Shown: positions 52,065-62,805, numbered from the stretch's first letter. The stretch is 64,000 nucleotides of DNA from Clostridia bacterium (GCA_017395685.1 JAFQOD010000047.1:1-64000); one strand, 5' to 3'. The notes: generated by a model not told the origin, from the sequence alone. Numbers and translations: made by a program.

Positions 52065-54184
52065 TCTTCATCCTCCGTATGCGCTGCGGCTACCTCTACC
52101 CGGTGGCGGCAGGTTTCATTGCTGCAAAGATGCCAGGTTTCGCCTTTGCGGGAACGCTTCAGGGTCATGAAGCTGCCGCACTTTTCACATTTTTCATTGA
52201 CCGGCATTTCCCAGGAGACGAAATCGCATTCGGGGTAATGCTCGCAGCCGTAGAATTTCCGGTTTTTCCGGCTGGTTTTTTCCAGCAGCCTTCCGCCGCA
52301 CTGGGGGCAGCTGGCATCGATATAATTGAGGATGGGCTTGGTATTGCGGCATTCGGGGAAATTGGGACAGGCCAGGAATTTGCCGTAGCGGCCCACCCGG
52401 TATACCATCTGGGCGCCGCATTTATCGCAGATCACGTCGCTGGGCTCATCCTTGATTTCCACCTTTTCAATATCCTTTTCTGCATTTTCCAGCATTTCCT
52501 TGAAATCGGGATAGAAATCATGGAGCACCTGACGCCAATCCATTTCGCCTTCTTCCACTTCATCCAATTGATCTTCCAGAGCGGCGGTAAATTCGGTATC
52601 CACCACGGGGCCGAAATATTCAATCATCATGGCATTGATCATACGGCCCAGTTCTGTGGGGAAGAGCCGCTTGTTTTCCCGCATGACGTAGCCCCGGGCG
52701 ATAATGGTGGTGATGGTGGGGGCATAGGTGGAGGGACGGCCGATGCCCTTTTCTTCCAGCATCCGCACCAGGGAAGCTTCGGTATAGCGGGCGGGGGGCT
52801 GGGTGAAATGCTGCTGGCTTTCCACCGATTCAATGATGACGGGGGCGCCTTCTTCAAACTGGGGCAGGGTGGATTCGGCGGCCTCCTGGGCTTCATCGGT
52901 GCCTTCTTCGTATACGCAGGTAAAGCCGGCAAAACGCTTATGCTCGCCATAGAAGCGCATGCCGACGCCGTTCCCTGCCACATCCATATTCAGGGTATCG
53001 TATATGGCAGGCTTCATCTGGCTGGCCAGGAAACGGGAATATATCAGCCGGTAAAGCTGGAATTGTTCTTTGGTCAGGGATGCCTTGATAGATTCGGGGG
53101 TCCGGGTCACATCGGTGGGACGGATGGCCTCGTGGGCGTCTTGGGCATTGCGGCGGCCTTTGAATTCGTTGGGGGTTTCGGGCAGATAATCATTGCCGAA
53201 GCGCTCAGGAATATAGGCACGGACGGCGGCGAGGGCCTCTTCGGAAATATGCACGCTGTCGGTACGGATATAGGTGACGATACCCTGGGTGCCTTCCCCT
53301 TCCAGATCCACGCCTTCATAGAGCTGCTGCACCACCTGCATGGTTTTCTGGGTGGTGAAATTCAGCTTGCGGCCGGCCTCCTGCTGAAGGGAGGAGGTGG
53401 TGAAGGGCGGCGCAGGCAGCTTTCGCTTTTCGCCGGATTTGATGCCGTACACAGCGAAATGGGCATTTTCTACCCGGTCACGGGCCTCCAGGGCCTCCTG
53501 CTCGTTATGCAGCTCTGCCTTTTTGCCATCCAGGGTGGAAAGCTTCAGGGTGAAGGTGGTTTTCCGGCCCCGGGCGCTGGGCAGCAGGGCGTTGGCGGTC
53601 ACATCCCAGTATTCTTCAGGAATGAAATCTTCAATATCCTGTTCCCGGTCCACCACAAGGCGGGTGGCAACGGACTGCACCCGGCCGGCGGACAGGCCTT
53701 TTTTAACCTTGGCCCACAGCAGAGGACTGATCTGATAACCCACCAGCCGGTCCAGGGCGCGGCGTGCCTGCTGGGCATCCACTTTATTGAGATCGATAGG
53801 CCGGGGATTTTGCAGGGCCTGCTCCACGGCACGCTGGGTGATTTCATGGAATTCAATGCGGCAGGGCGCATTCACATCCATGCCCAGGGTATGGGCCAGA
53901 TGCCAGGAAATGGCCTCGCCCTCCCGGTCAGGGTCGGTTGCCAGATAGATCCGGGAGGCGGTTTTGGCCTCTTTGCGGATCTTGGTGAGGATTTTACCCC
54001 GGCCGTGGATGGTGATATATTTCATTTCAAAGTTGTTTTCTGCGTTTACGCCCAGCTGGGATTTGGGCAGATCGCGCACATGGCCCTGAGAGGCCTCTAC
54101 CTTATAGCCACGGCCCAGGAATTTGGCGATGGTGCGGGCCTTGGCGGGGGATTCCACGATAATCAATTTACTTGCAGATGCCAC
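52061..54184 (-). CDS. topA: DNA topoisomerase I
   Basis: 707 residues from GTG 54184 (GGAGG eight bases upstream). TOPRIM domain starts [19 protein letters not shown] and includes [16 protein letters not shown]. The catalytic Tyr is in [11 protein letters not shown] (about residue 300). Three C-terminal zinc ribbons follow (CDKCGAQM...[15 protein letters not shown]...[15 protein letters not shown]...CSNETC). It relaxes negative supercoils. The order dprA-topA-trmFO is conserved in Firmicutes. Confidence 0.98.
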   Translation of the reverse strand: MASASKLIIVESPAKARTIAKFLGRGYKVEASQGHVRDLPKSQLGVNAENNFEMKYITIHGRGKILTKIRKEAKTASRIYLATDPDREGEAISWHLAHTLGMDVNAPCRIEFHEITQRAVEQALQNPRPIDLNKVDAQQARRALDRLVGYQISPLLWAKVKKGLSAGRVQSVATRLVVDREQDIEDFIPEEYWDVTANALLPSARGRKTTFTLKLSTLDGKKAELHNEQEALEARDRVENAHFAVYGIKSGEKRKLPAPPFTTSSLQQEAGRKLNFTTQKTMQVVQQLYEGVDLEGEGTQGIVTYIRTDSVHISEEALAAVRAYIPERFGNDYLPETPNEFKGRRNAQDAHEAIRPTDVTRTPESIKASLTKEQFQLYRLIYSRFLASQMKPAIYDTLNMDVAGNGVGMRFYGEHKRFAGFTCVYEEGTDEAQEAAESTLPQFEEGAPVIIESVESQQHFTQPPARYTEASLVRMLEEKGIGRPSTYAPTITTIIARGYVMRENKRLFPTELGRMINAMMIEYFGPVVDTEFTAALEDQLDEVEEGEMDWRQVLHDFYPDFKEMLENAEKDIEKVEIKDEPSDVICDKCGAQMVYRVGRYGKFLACPNFPECRNTKPILNYIDASCPQCGGRLLEKTSRKNRKFYGCEHYPECDFVSWEMPVNEKCEKCGSFMTLKRSRKGETWHLCSNETCRHRVEVAAAHTEDEE

Positions 54185-54206
54185 GATACATTCCTCCGTT
54201 TTAAGA

Positions 54207-55295
54207 TCAGGGTTTTATCCGGGCAAAGGCCCGGCCGGGCCGCCGCTCAATCTGGCCGCTCAATTCCAGCAGCGTCAGATGGGGGGTCAATTCTTCTACC
54301 GGCATGCCCGTTTCCTGTAATAATTCATCCAGTGTTTTTTCTTCTATCGCCAGGGCCCGCAGCACTGGATCCTCCATATCCTCATCGCTGAGGAGGAAGG
54401 ATGCCTGCTCCGGCCTCTTTGCTTCCCATTCCATGAAGGAAAGGATATCCTGGCCGCAGGTGCATATGGCCGCGCCCTCCTTCAATAATTTCAGGGGCAG
54501 TTCACTGCCCGGCGCATCCACATTGCCCGGCAGTGCGAATACTTCCCTTCCCTGATCCAGGGCGTGATTGATGGTGGAGTGGGTGCCGCTTCTTTCCTGG
54601 GCCTCGATCAATAATACGCCGTCGGAAAGCCCGGATATGATGCGGTTTCTTACCGGAAAATGATGGGCAAGAGGCGGCGCAGAAGGGGCAAGTTCTGTGA
54701 TGATGGCGCCGCCGCCATCCACAATCTGCTGGGCCAGTGCTTTATTTTCCGGCGGATAGCTGACCGACAGGCCGCAGCCCAGCACAGCGATCGTTTTGCC
54801 TCCGGCCTCCAAAGCCCCCAGATGGGCGGCGGAATCGATGCCCCGGGCCAGGCCGCTTACGATGGTTACTCCTTTTTCGGCCAGCTCCCGGGCGATGCGG
54901 CGTGCCTGCTGGGTGCCGTATCGGCTGCTTCTGCGGGCGCCCACGATGGCAATGGCCGGAGCGTGGGGCGGGGGCAGCTGACCGCGGATGAAAAGCACAT
55001 CCGGCGCATCCTCAATGGCGGCAAGGCCCAGCGGATAATCATGATCCCCGAAGAAAATGGCCCTTGCAGAAAGCTGATCCATTGCCTGCAGCACCTCCCG
55101 GCAGCGGGATCGCTTCAGATCGGCCAGCAGGGAAAAGGCGCTTTCCCCCAGGAGATCATAGAAGGCGGGGGAAAACTGATCCCACAGGGCCAGGGGGCCG
55201 CCGTGCAGCTGCTGCAATTGATCCAGCCGGCTCCATGCACCCATGGGCGCTGCCTGCAGCCAGATACGGGCCAGTTGTTCATTGGTGTAATCCAT
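54207..55295 (-). CDS. dprA: DNA-processing protein DprA
   Basis: A 362-residue protein that protects incoming single-stranded DNA and loads RecA during transformation. The Rossmann-like domain shows IAIVGARRSSRYGTQQARRIA (split: AIVGARRSSRYGTQ), VSGLARGIDSAAHLGAL, TIAVLGCGLSVSYPPEN and EALPGNVDAPG-type sites. A C-terminal winged helix (about 300-360) follows. It lies three bases after comM. Whether the strain is competent cannot be told. Confidence 0.96.
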   Translation of the reverse strand: MDYTNEQLARIWLQAAPMGAWSRLDQLQQLHGGPLALWDQFSPAFYDLLGESAFSLLADLKRSRCREVLQAMDQLSARAIFFGDHDYPLGLAAIEDAPDVLFIRGQLPPPHAPAIAIVGARRSSRYGTQQARRIARELAEKGVTIVSGLARGIDSAAHLGALEAGGKTIAVLGCGLSVSYPPENKALAQQIVDGGGAIITELAPSAPPLAHHFPVRNRIISGLSDGVLLIEAQERSGTHSTINHALDQGREVFALPGNVDAPGSELPLKLLKEGAAICTCGQDILSFMEWEAKRPEQASFLLSDEDMEDPVLRALAIEEKTLDELLQETGMPVEELTPHLTLLELSGQIERRPGRAFARIKP

Positions 55296-55298
55296 GGA

Positions 55299-56834
55299 TC
55301 AGCCTCCCCAGTATTTGCTGTCCAGCGCCCGGTATTGAATGGCCTCGGCAATATGGGCGGGGGAGATGGCAGCTTCGCCTGCCAGATCGGCGATGGTGCG
55401 GGCTACCTTGATGATGCGGGTATAGCCCCGCATGCTGACCCCCATTTTTTCCACTGCCCGGGCAAGCAGCATCTGGGCCTGGGAAGACAGGGGACAGAGT
55501 TCCTTCAGGGCGCTGCTGTCCATCTGGGCATTGCAGAAAATATGATGGACAGAAAGGCGATTAAGCTGCCGCTCCCGGGCCTTCTGCACCCGGGCCCTGA
55601 CAGTGGCGGAATTTTCCGCCGGAGCAGCGGCATTGATTTCGCTGACGGGCACGGCGTCCACTTCCACCTGCAGATCGATGCGATCCAGCAGCGGCCCGGA
55701 AATTCGGTTCAGATATCGTTTGATGGCAAATTCCCCGCAGTTGCACTGGCGGGTGCGGCTGCCATAATATCCGCAGGGGCAGGGATTCATCCCTGCCACC
55801 AGCATGCAGCGGGACAGATACTGGGCCCGGGCGCGCACCCGGGATACGGACGCCACCCCGTCCTCCAGGGGCTGGCGCAGGGCTTCCAGGACGCTGGGAG
55901 CATATTCCGGCAGCTCATCCAGGAAAAGCACCCCATTATGGGCCAGGGAAATTTCCCCCGGCTTGGCGTCTGCGCCGCCGCCTACCAGGGCAGGGGCGGA
56001 TACGGCATGATGAGGTGTGCGGAAGGGACGCTGGGTCATCAGGCCCTCTCCCGGCTTCAGCAGCCCGGCCACCGAATGAATGCGGGTGGTTTCACAGGCC
56101 TCTTCAAAGGTCATCTGGGGCAGGATGCCGGGAAGGCACCGGGCCAGCATGGTTTTACCGCTGCCGGGCACCCCGATCATCAGCAGGTTATGGCCGCCTG
56201 CTGCGGCAATTTCCAGTGCCCTGCGTGCCCCCTGCTGGCCCTTTACCAGGGAAAGATCCAGAATGGGGGCGCTTTGGGACAGGCTTTCTTCATAGGGGAT
56301 CTGGATCTGGGCAGGGATGGGCATCCGGCCGCTGAGGTGATCCACCGCCTGGGCAAGATTATCCGCCGGATAAATGAGCATGCCGGAAAGGGACTGCACC
56401 TCAGCAGCATTGGCCCTTGGCAGCACCACGGCCTCGATCCCTCTCTGACAGGCGGCAATGGCCATGGACAGGGCGCCCCGAACGGGGAGCAGCGATCCAT
56501 CCAGGGATAATTCCCCCAGCAGCAGCGTTTTTGTCAGATCGGGCAGGCTGACCTGGCGGGATGCAGCAATAATGGATATGGCGATGGGCAGATCAAAGGC
56601 TGCCCCTTCTTTTTTCAGATCGGCGGGGGAAAGATTGATGGTGATTTTTCCGCCAGGCATGGCATAGCCGGAATTGCGCAGGGCGCCGGTCACCCGATCC
56701 TTGCTTTCACGGACGGCGGTATCGGGAAGGCCGACCATGGAAAAGCCGAAAATGCCGCCTGTCACATCCGTTTCCACCAGTACCGGCTGTCCATCCACGC
56801 CCTGCAGGGCGAAGCATAATGTTCTTGCCAGCAT
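55299..56834 (-). CDS. comM: YifB/ComM family Mg-chelatase-like AAA+ ATPase
   Basis: 511 residues. An N-terminal ChlI/Lon-like domain (ITINLSPADLKKEGAAFDLPIA) precedes Walker A GVPGSGKTMLARC (about residue 220), Walker B NGVLFLDELPEYA and a zinc-like CPCGYYG...CNCGE pair. Relatives such as ComM are branch-migration helicases used in natural transformation. The gene pairs with dprA and shares its transcript. Confidence 0.96.
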   Translation of the reverse strand: MLARTLCFALQGVDGQPVLVETDVTGGIFGFSMVGLPDTAVRESKDRVTGALRNSGYAMPGGKITINLSPADLKKEGAAFDLPIAISIIAASRQVSLPDLTKTLLLGELSLDGSLLPVRGALSMAIAACQRGIEAVVLPRANAAEVQSLSGMLIYPADNLAQAVDHLSGRMPIPAQIQIPYEESLSQSAPILDLSLVKGQQGARRALEIAAAGGHNLLMIGVPGSGKTMLARCLPGILPQMTFEEACETTRIHSVAGLLKPGEGLMTQRPFRTPHHAVSAPALVGGGADAKPGEISLAHNGVLFLDELPEYAPSVLEALRQPLEDGVASVSRVRARAQYLSRCMLVAGMNPCPCGYYGSRTRQCNCGEFAIKRYLNRISGPLLDRIDLQVEVDAVPVSEINAAAPAENSATVRARVQKARERQLNRLSVHHIFCNAQMDSSALKELCPLSSQAQMLLARAVEKMGVSMRGYTRIIKVARTIADLAGEAAISPAHIAEAIQYRALDSKYWGG

Positions 56835-56865
56835 CGGCCTCCACCTCTCTTTTACATCATTGGTA

Positions 56866-59800
56866 TTAATACCACAGCCAGTTGGGGAACCATTTCATCA
56901 TTTCCAGCCATTGCTGGGGCACTTCCACGCCGCTGGCGTAGGGGAAGAAGGCGATGAACAGCACACCGGCGATGGCAAGCAGCACGATCAGGGTGATCTT
57001 TGCCGCCTTTTCCCATTTTTCTCCCAGCCAATCCAGGCACATCAGGGTACACAGGATGATGAAAGGTACGCTGGGGAAATAGTGATAAATATAGGTGCCT
57101 CTGGGTACCAGCACCCAGGGAAGGTATTGAGCCGCAAAGCAGATCAGCAGCAGCGCATACCGGGGATCATCCTTTTCTGCATGCAGGGCGATGGTATAAT
57201 CCCTGCGGAAATGCCGCTTGGCCCACAGGATCATCACCCCAAATAAACCAATCAGACCCACCCACCATACGGCAGGATTGCCCATGGCCATGATGGTGGA
57301 TTGCATGCCGGGGGCTTCCGTATTGGATTGGAAATACCACATGGGCTTACCGATCACCGGCCACTGATACCAGGGCGTATTGAAGAAATGATCGGCGCCG
57401 AAGCCGGATTGGCCGTGATAGCCCAGCATACCGCCCACTTCGCCGGTATTGAAATAATCGCCTACGGCCGCCTCAATCACCTTCTCCACCGTCACCCCGC
57501 CGGAAGGGGCAAAATAGGGGATGTAGGAAAGGTAATAGATCAGAAGCGGAATGAAAATGAACAGCACAAAGCAGCTGCCGATGGTGGCAAGCAGCCGGGG
57601 AATGCCGGCGCCGGCCGCCGTTTGTTCTTCCGGGGTGCGCTTTTTGACGGGGATTTCAGCGGCCCACAAATGCTCCCGGTACCGCCGCCAAAGCCCGAAG
57701 AACAGGATCAGGGCCAGGCCTACTGCAGCATACACCCCGGTCCATTTACTGGCAATGGCACAGCCCATGCATAGGCCTGAAAGGGCCAGGGGGATCAGCG
57801 TCTTCCAGAAGGGCGTCTTATAATAATCCAGATAGAACCAGCGCAGCATGAAATACACTTCCCAGATGATGAACAGCACCACGAAGCTATCGATGGTGGC
57901 AATTCGGGTCTGGGTAAAGTGCATCAGATCGAGGGCCATGAGCAGGATTGCGCCCAGGCCGCCCCACTTTTTCCTTATCAGCAGATGCCCCAGCAGATAC
58001 ATCCCCGGCAGCATCAGCACCCCGGCCAGAGCGCCCGCAAAGCGCCAGCCAAAGGGCGTCATGCCAAAGAGGGCGATGCACCAGCTGATCAGCACCTTGC
58101 CCAGGGGCGGATGGGTGGTTTCGTAGGGGTGAATGCCGTGCAGGTGCTCATAACCGGTACGGGCATGATAAATTTCATCAAAATAGGTGGAGTTATACCA
58201 GCCGGGATTGCCCTCCATGGTGCCCGGTTCATCCACAAGAGGGGCAGGATCATGATTGGCCAGGGAGGAAGTAATGGATGCAGGGGAAATACATTCACCG
58301 GTTACGGTATCCCGGAACAGCAGCTCAAAGAGGGGCAGCCCATAATGATTGGCGGTGAGGCGCACATAGCGGGCGGTGATATCGGCGGCAAAGGGGCTGC
58401 CGGAATAATCGCTGACAGGCTTCCATTTGAAGCAATCGCCGTAATGGAGAGGGGCGGAATAGGCATATTCCCAATATGTTCCATCCTTGCCGGTTTCTAC
58501 GGTGAAGCCAGTCTGATCAAAGCTGTGAATGCCTTCAAAATAGAACAGATTGAATTGCTTTTCTTCCCCCAGATCGATGATGACCTGTTCATCCGGATCC
58601 CTGGATTGCCAGAGGGTCTGGGGCGCTTTGGTGGAGCCCAGATTGACAAATGCCAATACGGCATAGGCGGCTGTAATGGAAAGCATGAGGATGTAATCCC
58701 GCTTTTTCAGCCGGGGCAGGGGCTTATTATCATGCCGGGGGGCAGTACGGGGCAGGAGGGGAGCAGCAGAAACCGCAGCGGAATCCTTCTTTTCCGCCAT
58801 CGGTACAAGCGCAGCGGCCCTATCCGTAATCAGGCAGGAAACCATGACGGCGTATCCGCACAGCAGACAATTGACGGCGGATACCAGATATTCGATCCAG
58901 GCCATATCGCTGGCGAGCTGATAGGCAGGGGCGTCCAGATGGGCCTCAAAACCGCCGATGCGGATATTGCGGTCCAGGGCGCAGCCCACATTCAGGAAGC
59001 CTGTCAGGGTAATGCCCAGGGCCAGATACAGAATGCGCTTATCCTTTTTCAGGAAATAGGCAAGCCACAAAAGCCCCACACAGGGGAACAGATATCTTTC
59101 ATGCATCATGGAGCCGGTGCAATACAGCATCAGCAGCATCACAGCCCCCAGCAAGGGCAGATTTCTGATATCACCGCCCAGAATATAGAGGGCGCCTGTC
59201 AGCAGCACGGCATAGGCGATCATGATAGAGCCCAGATTGGAATAGGTAAGAACCCCAAACAGGGCCATCACCAGCAGCACCATAGCCAGCAGCAGGGAAA
59301 GACCGGCCATCACCAGCAGGCGGATTCTGCCTTCCCGGCTGCGCCATTTTTCCCGGATGCCCCCTTTATCCATCAGCACAGAAGCAATCAGGGGCAGCAC
59401 GGAAATCAGATACACGATGAAAATCATCACCGCTTCGCCGCTGATATTGGTTTCCACGCTGATCCAGTTTTTGCCCAGCAGGAAATAAATATTGCAGGCG
59501 TTCAGAGTGACGTAATTATACTGCACCATGGTTTCGCTGTAGAGGGTGATCAGCCAGGAGATACCGCCCCGGTTGATGGAAAAGGGCACGATGATCAGGG
59601 CAGCCGCAGCAATGGCAATGGCAAGCCCCATCAGGCTGTCCTTGAGGATTTCCTTCCGGCGGTTCAGATCGCGCCATCCATTGATCAGATGGAATGCCAG
59701 GGCGATCAGGCCCAGGGGGCCGAACATCAGCGCTTGGGGCTTGACCAGGATGGATACCACGTAGACGGGCAGGGCAATTTTCCACTGTCCCCGCAGGGCA

Positions 59801-61005
59801 TACAGCACCGTCAGTACGATCAGAAGGGTCAGCACGGCATCCGCCTGACCCCAGGCAGCACCGGTGACCAGCACCAGGGGATTGAAGGCATACAGGCAGG
59901 AAAGGGCCAGGGCGCCTTTCCAGGGAAGATGCTTTTTGCCTTCCGTATAAATGATCAGGCACAGGGCAAGATCGGCAGCAATGGGGGGCAGCTTCACCAT
60001 CCAATCGGTGACGCCGCCAAAGAAATTGCCCATGGCCCCGATCAGGCCAAGGATCAGAATATAGCCGGGGGGATAATCGCAGTGGCCCCCGTAGGTTTCA
60101 TAAAACTGATAGAAATCGGCAGGGCCGGTTCGGACAAACTGGGATCCCCAGCTTTTGAAGCAGCCCATATCCACATCATATCCGGGCACCATCAGGGCGA
60201 TCATCATGCGGATGACGGCGCTCAGCACCAGGATGCAGCCCAGGATTATCAGGGGCCTTCGCCGGAGGGCAGGCTTTTCCTGCAATTCATCCTTGGACTT
60301 GCGCAGGAAGGGCAGCGTCAGATAGCAAAGGCCGGCATAAAGCACGGAAAACAGGATCAGCATCAGTGCGCCGGTGCCATCGCTTTCGGGCTGGGATTCC
60401 GGCTGGGCTTTGGGCAGATACCATGCTGTTTCCCAATAATCAGCGGGCACGGAATCCACCCGGTTCAGGGTAATGCTGTCAAAGGAGGCGGTGCCGGTGG
60501 CTTCGCCGCTGTAGCCGCCCAGGCGCACCAATACATTCACATAATTCTGCTCGCTTCCGGTGCGGCCGTATAGGGATACCTCCGTCCATTCGCCCTGGGT
60601 ATCATAGATGCAGTCGGAATAGACGTGCAGACCTTCGATGGAAAGATTGGCCCCACGCCCGCCTTCTGCAGATGCCTTGATATAGCCGTGAAGATGATAC
60701 AGGGTATCGGGGGATACCATCACCGTCTGGGCATAGCGGGCGTCATTGGGCCCCAGGTTTTCAATGGATACGCCGGGGCCGTCATAGCCATCCGTCGTAT
60801 CATAGATTGTATAGCCCTGGGGAATATAAGCCTCGGTATACCAGCCCACAGGCACGCCCTGATCATCGATTTGATCGAAGGATCCATTCACAATCAGGTT
60901 ATCATAGGTGCCCTCCGGTTCCGGGGAGCGCAGCGCAAAAAACAGGATCACTCCTGCAATGATCAGGGCGGCTGCCCCCAGCAGATACCAAGCTCTCTTC
61001 TTCAT
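56866..61005 (-). CDS. Giant fusion of two GT-C membrane glycosyltransferases
   Basis: 1379 residues. In order: one N-terminal helix; a jelly-roll carbohydrate-binding-like domain (about 35-195, DNLIVNGSFDQIDDQG); a polytopic GT-C module (about 230-735) with the early acidic loop GYDVDMGCFKSWG near residue 275; a discoidin-like beta-sandwich (about 785-895); and a second polytopic module of the protein O-mannosyltransferase type (about 900-1379) with FDEIYHARTGYE near 944 and HPPLGK. Both modules would use lipid-linked sugars outside the membrane. It is inserted between comM and yraN. Confidence 0.88.
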   Translation of the reverse strand: MKKRAWYLLGAAALIIAGVILFFALRSPEPEGTYDNLIVNGSFDQIDDQGVPVGWYTEAYIPQGYTIYDTTDGYDGPGVSIENLGPNDARYAQTVMVSPDTLYHLHGYIKASAEGGRGANLSIEGLHVYSDCIYDTQGEWTEVSLYGRTGSEQNYVNVLVRLGGYSGEATGTASFDSITLNRVDSVPADYWETAWYLPKAQPESQPESDGTGALMLILFSVLYAGLCYLTLPFLRKSKDELQEKPALRRRPLIILGCILVLSAVIRMMIALMVPGYDVDMGCFKSWGSQFVRTGPADFYQFYETYGGHCDYPPGYILILGLIGAMGNFFGGVTDWMVKLPPIAADLALCLIIYTEGKKHLPWKGALALSCLYAFNPLVLVTGAAWGQADAVLTLLIVLTVLYALRGQWKIALPVYVVSILVKPQALMFGPLGLIALAFHLINGWRDLNRRKEILKDSLMGLAIAIAAAALIIVPFSINRGGISWLITLYSETMVQYNYVTLNACNIYFLLGKNWISVETNISGEAVMIFIVYLISVLPLIASVLMDKGGIREKWRSREGRIRLLVMAGLSLLLAMVLLVMALFGVLTYSNLGSIMIAYAVLLTGALYILGGDIRNLPLLGAVMLLMLYCTGSMMHERYLFPCVGLLWLAYFLKKDKRILYLALGITLTGFLNVGCALDRNIRIGGFEAHLDAPAYQLASDMAWIEYLVSAVNCLLCGYAVMVSCLITDRAAALVPMAEKKDSAAVSAAPLLPRTAPRHDNKPLPRLKKRDYILMLSITAAYAVLAFVNLGSTKAPQTLWQSRDPDEQVIIDLGEEKQFNLFYFEGIHSFDQTGFTVETGKDGTYWEYAYSAPLHYGDCFKWKPVSDYSGSPFAADITARYVRLTANHYGLPLFELLFRDTVTGECISPASITSSLANHDPAPLVDEPGTMEGNPGWYNSTYFDEIYHARTGYEHLHGIHPYETTHPPLGKVLISWCIALFGMTPFGWRFAGALAGVLMLPGMYLLGHLLIRKKWGGLGAILLMALDLMHFTQTRIATIDSFVVLFIIWEVYFMLRWFYLDYYKTPFWKTLIPLALSGLCMGCAIASKWTGVYAAVGLALILFFGLWRRYREHLWAAEIPVKKRTPEEQTAAGAGIPRLLATIGSCFVLFIFIPLLIYYLSYIPYFAPSGGVTVEKVIEAAVGDYFNTGEVGGMLGYHGQSGFGADHFFNTPWYQWPVIGKPMWYFQSNTEAPGMQSTIMAMGNPAVWWVGLIGLFGVMILWAKRHFRRDYTIALHAEKDDPRYALLLICFAAQYLPWVLVPRGTYIYHYFPSVPFIILCTLMCLDWLGEKWEKAAKITLIVLLAIAGVLFIAFFPYASGVEVPQQWLEMMKWFPNWLWY

Positions 61006-61014
61006 GGATACTCC

Positions 61015-61347
61015 TTAAAATGCGTTTTTGATATGCCGGATGCCGGCGGCGCTGATTTCAATCACATCAAAGCGCACGGCGGATGCGGCATGGGTATCAA
61101 GATACTGGCCGGCGGCAAAGCGCAGATGCTGCTGCTTTTGGCGGTTGACAGCCCTTGCTCCCTCTCCCATTCTGCCCCGGGGACGGGATTTTACCTCAAT
61201 CATCACCAGGGTATCGCCCTCCCGGGCGATGATATCGATCTCCCCGTGGGCAGTGCGGTATCGCTTTTCCAGGATCCGCATGCCCATTTTCTTTGCATAC
61301 CGGGCGGCACGAAGCTCCCCCAGCAGCCCTGTTTCATGAATGTTCAT
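61015..61347 (-). CDS. yraN: YraN/UPF0102 family endonuclease-like protein
   Basis: 110 residues, start overlapping rnhB by four bases. TGLLGELRAARYAKKMG, HGEIDIIAREGDTLVMIEVKSR and the middle Arg/Gln region are the family pattern, with the D-x(n)-E-x-K nuclease-like centre. The biological role is poorly known; Holliday-junction or DNA-repair functions are suspected because it travels with rnhB and comM/dprA. Confidence 0.92.
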   Translation of the reverse strand: MNIHETGLLGELRAARYAKKMGMRILEKRYRTAHGEIDIIAREGDTLVMIEVKSRPRGRMGEGARAVNRQKQQHLRFAAGQYLDTHAASAVRFDVIEISAAGIRHIKNAF

Positions 61348-61958
61348 ACAAAATTTTTGATGAAGGAACGCCGGTGCGCAGGGCAGGGGCCCAATTTCTT
61401 CAGGGCAGCAATATGCTGGGCGGTGCCATAGCCCTTATGCTTGGCAAAGCCGTAGCCGGGATAAATCTGATCCAATTGTTCCAATTGCCGGTCCCGGGTC
61501 ACTTTGGCGATGATGCTGGCCGCCGCAATGGAATAGCACAGGGCATCCCCGTGGATGATGCCCCGTTCCTCGCCGGGCAATCCAAGATTGGAAAGGGCGT
61601 CCAGCAGATACAGCTGGGCAGGGCAGCCCTGGGCGGCCCTTCGCATGGCATTCTTGGTGGCCTCCAGGATGTTGACGGCATCGATCTCTTCGGGGGATGC
61701 TTCCCCTACCCCCACGAACAGGGCGGTCCGCATGATTTCATCATACACCTTTTCCCGGCGGGAAGCGGAAAGCTTTTTGCTGTCATCCACCCATTCCAGC
61801 AGGGGAGAAGGGGGCATCACCACGCAGGCGGCCACCACATTTCCGCATAAGGGGCCTCGCCCTGCCTCATCCATGCCGGCAAAGCAGATGCCCTGCTGCC
61901 ACAGGGGCAGATCGGTCTGGGTCAGAATCTGCAGCCGTTCCTCACGCTTGCTGGTCAT
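61344..61958 (-). CDS. rnhB: Ribonuclease HII
   Basis: 204 residues from ATG 61958 (GGGAGG nine bases upstream; the frame extends into rbgA without a site). The active-site motif AGMDEAGRGPLCGNV carries Asp and Glu; VDDSKKLSASRRE, and IIAKVTRDR follow. It removes ribonucleotides and primers from DNA. It overlaps rbgA by 17 bases and yraN by four. Confidence 0.96.
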   Translation of the reverse strand: MTSKREERLQILTQTDLPLWQQGICFAGMDEAGRGPLCGNVVAACVVMPPSPLLEWVDDSKKLSASRREKVYDEIMRTALFVGVGEASPEEIDAVNILEATKNAMRRAAQGCPAQLYLLDALSNLGLPGEERGIIHGDALCYSIAAASIIAKVTRDRQLEQLDQIYPGYGFAKHKGYGTAQHIAALKKLGPCPAHRRSFIKNFV

Positions 61959-62805
61959 TTTCTTTTTCCTCCCGGGGGGATTCCAGGGTAATGCGGCCCA
62001 GCTTGCCGCCCCGGAATTCATCCAATACTACTTTGCAGGCTCGTTCGGTATCGGTGATGCCGCCCTTCATCAGGAAGCCGCGGCCCCGGCAGACGGCGTC
62101 CAGCAGATCGGGGCCGGTCAGGGTCAGATCCTTGATTTTGAAGCGCTCTTCCACCGCTTTGGGCACCATGGCGATCATATCGGTGAGCAGCTGGATAGCC
62201 AGCTGCGCGGTATCCAGCACATCATCCTTGATGGAGGCGATGTAGGCCAGCCGCCGTGCGGCCAGGGGATCATCCAGCCGGGGCCAGAGCAGGCCGGGGG
62301 TATCCATCAATTCCAGATAGGGGGAAATCTTTACCCACTGATTGGCCCGGGTGACGCCGGGCATATCCCCTACCTTGGCAATGGATCCGCCGTGCAGCCG
62401 GTTGATCAGGGTGGATTTTCCTACATTGGGCACCCCGACGATCATGGCCCGTACCGTTTTTTTGATGCCCCGCTGGGCGGCCCTCTCCACTGTTTCCCGG
62501 GCGGCTTTGTCGATCAGATTCAGGGCTTGCCTGGCCTGACGGTTCATATCCAGGGCCTGACAGGGAACCCCCTCTTTCCGCAGTACGCTGAGCCATTGAT
62601 CGGTGAGCTTGGGATCGGCCAGATCGCTTTTGCCCATGATCAGCACCCGCTGCTTTTTTTCTATCAGCCGCTTCAGATCAGGATTGCGGCTGGACAGGGG
62701 CAGGCGGGCATCGCATAATTCGATGACCACGTCTACCCGGGATAATTGTTCGCTCAATAATCTTTTTGCCCGGGCCATGTGCCCTGGATACCAGTTAATT
62801 TCCAT
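61942..62805 (-). CDS. rbgA: Ribosome biogenesis GTPase RbgA (YlqF)
   Basis: A 287-residue circularly permuted GTPase. INWYPGHMARAKR opens the protein; G4 comes first, but reads MGKSDLAD instead of NKxD; then G1 GVPNVGKSTLI (about 126-136) and G3 DTPGLLWP (about 170), and a C-terminal RNA-binding helix bundle. RbgA completes 50S assembly. First gene of the minus-strand cluster; its leader (62806-63016) holds only control sequence. Confidence 0.96.
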   Translation of the reverse strand: MEINWYPGHMARAKRLLSEQLSRVDVVIELCDARLPLSSRNPDLKRLIEKKQRVLIMGKSDLADPKLTDQWLSVLRKEGVPCQALDMNRQARQALNLIDKAARETVERAAQRGIKKTVRAMIVGVPNVGKSTLINRLHGGSIAKVGDMPGVTRANQWVKISPYLELMDTPGLLWPRLDDPLAARRLAYIASIKDDVLDTAQLAIQLLTDMIAMVPKAVEERFKIKDLTLTGPDLLDAVCRGRGFLMKGGITDTERACKVVLDEFRGGKLGRITLESPREEKENDQQA

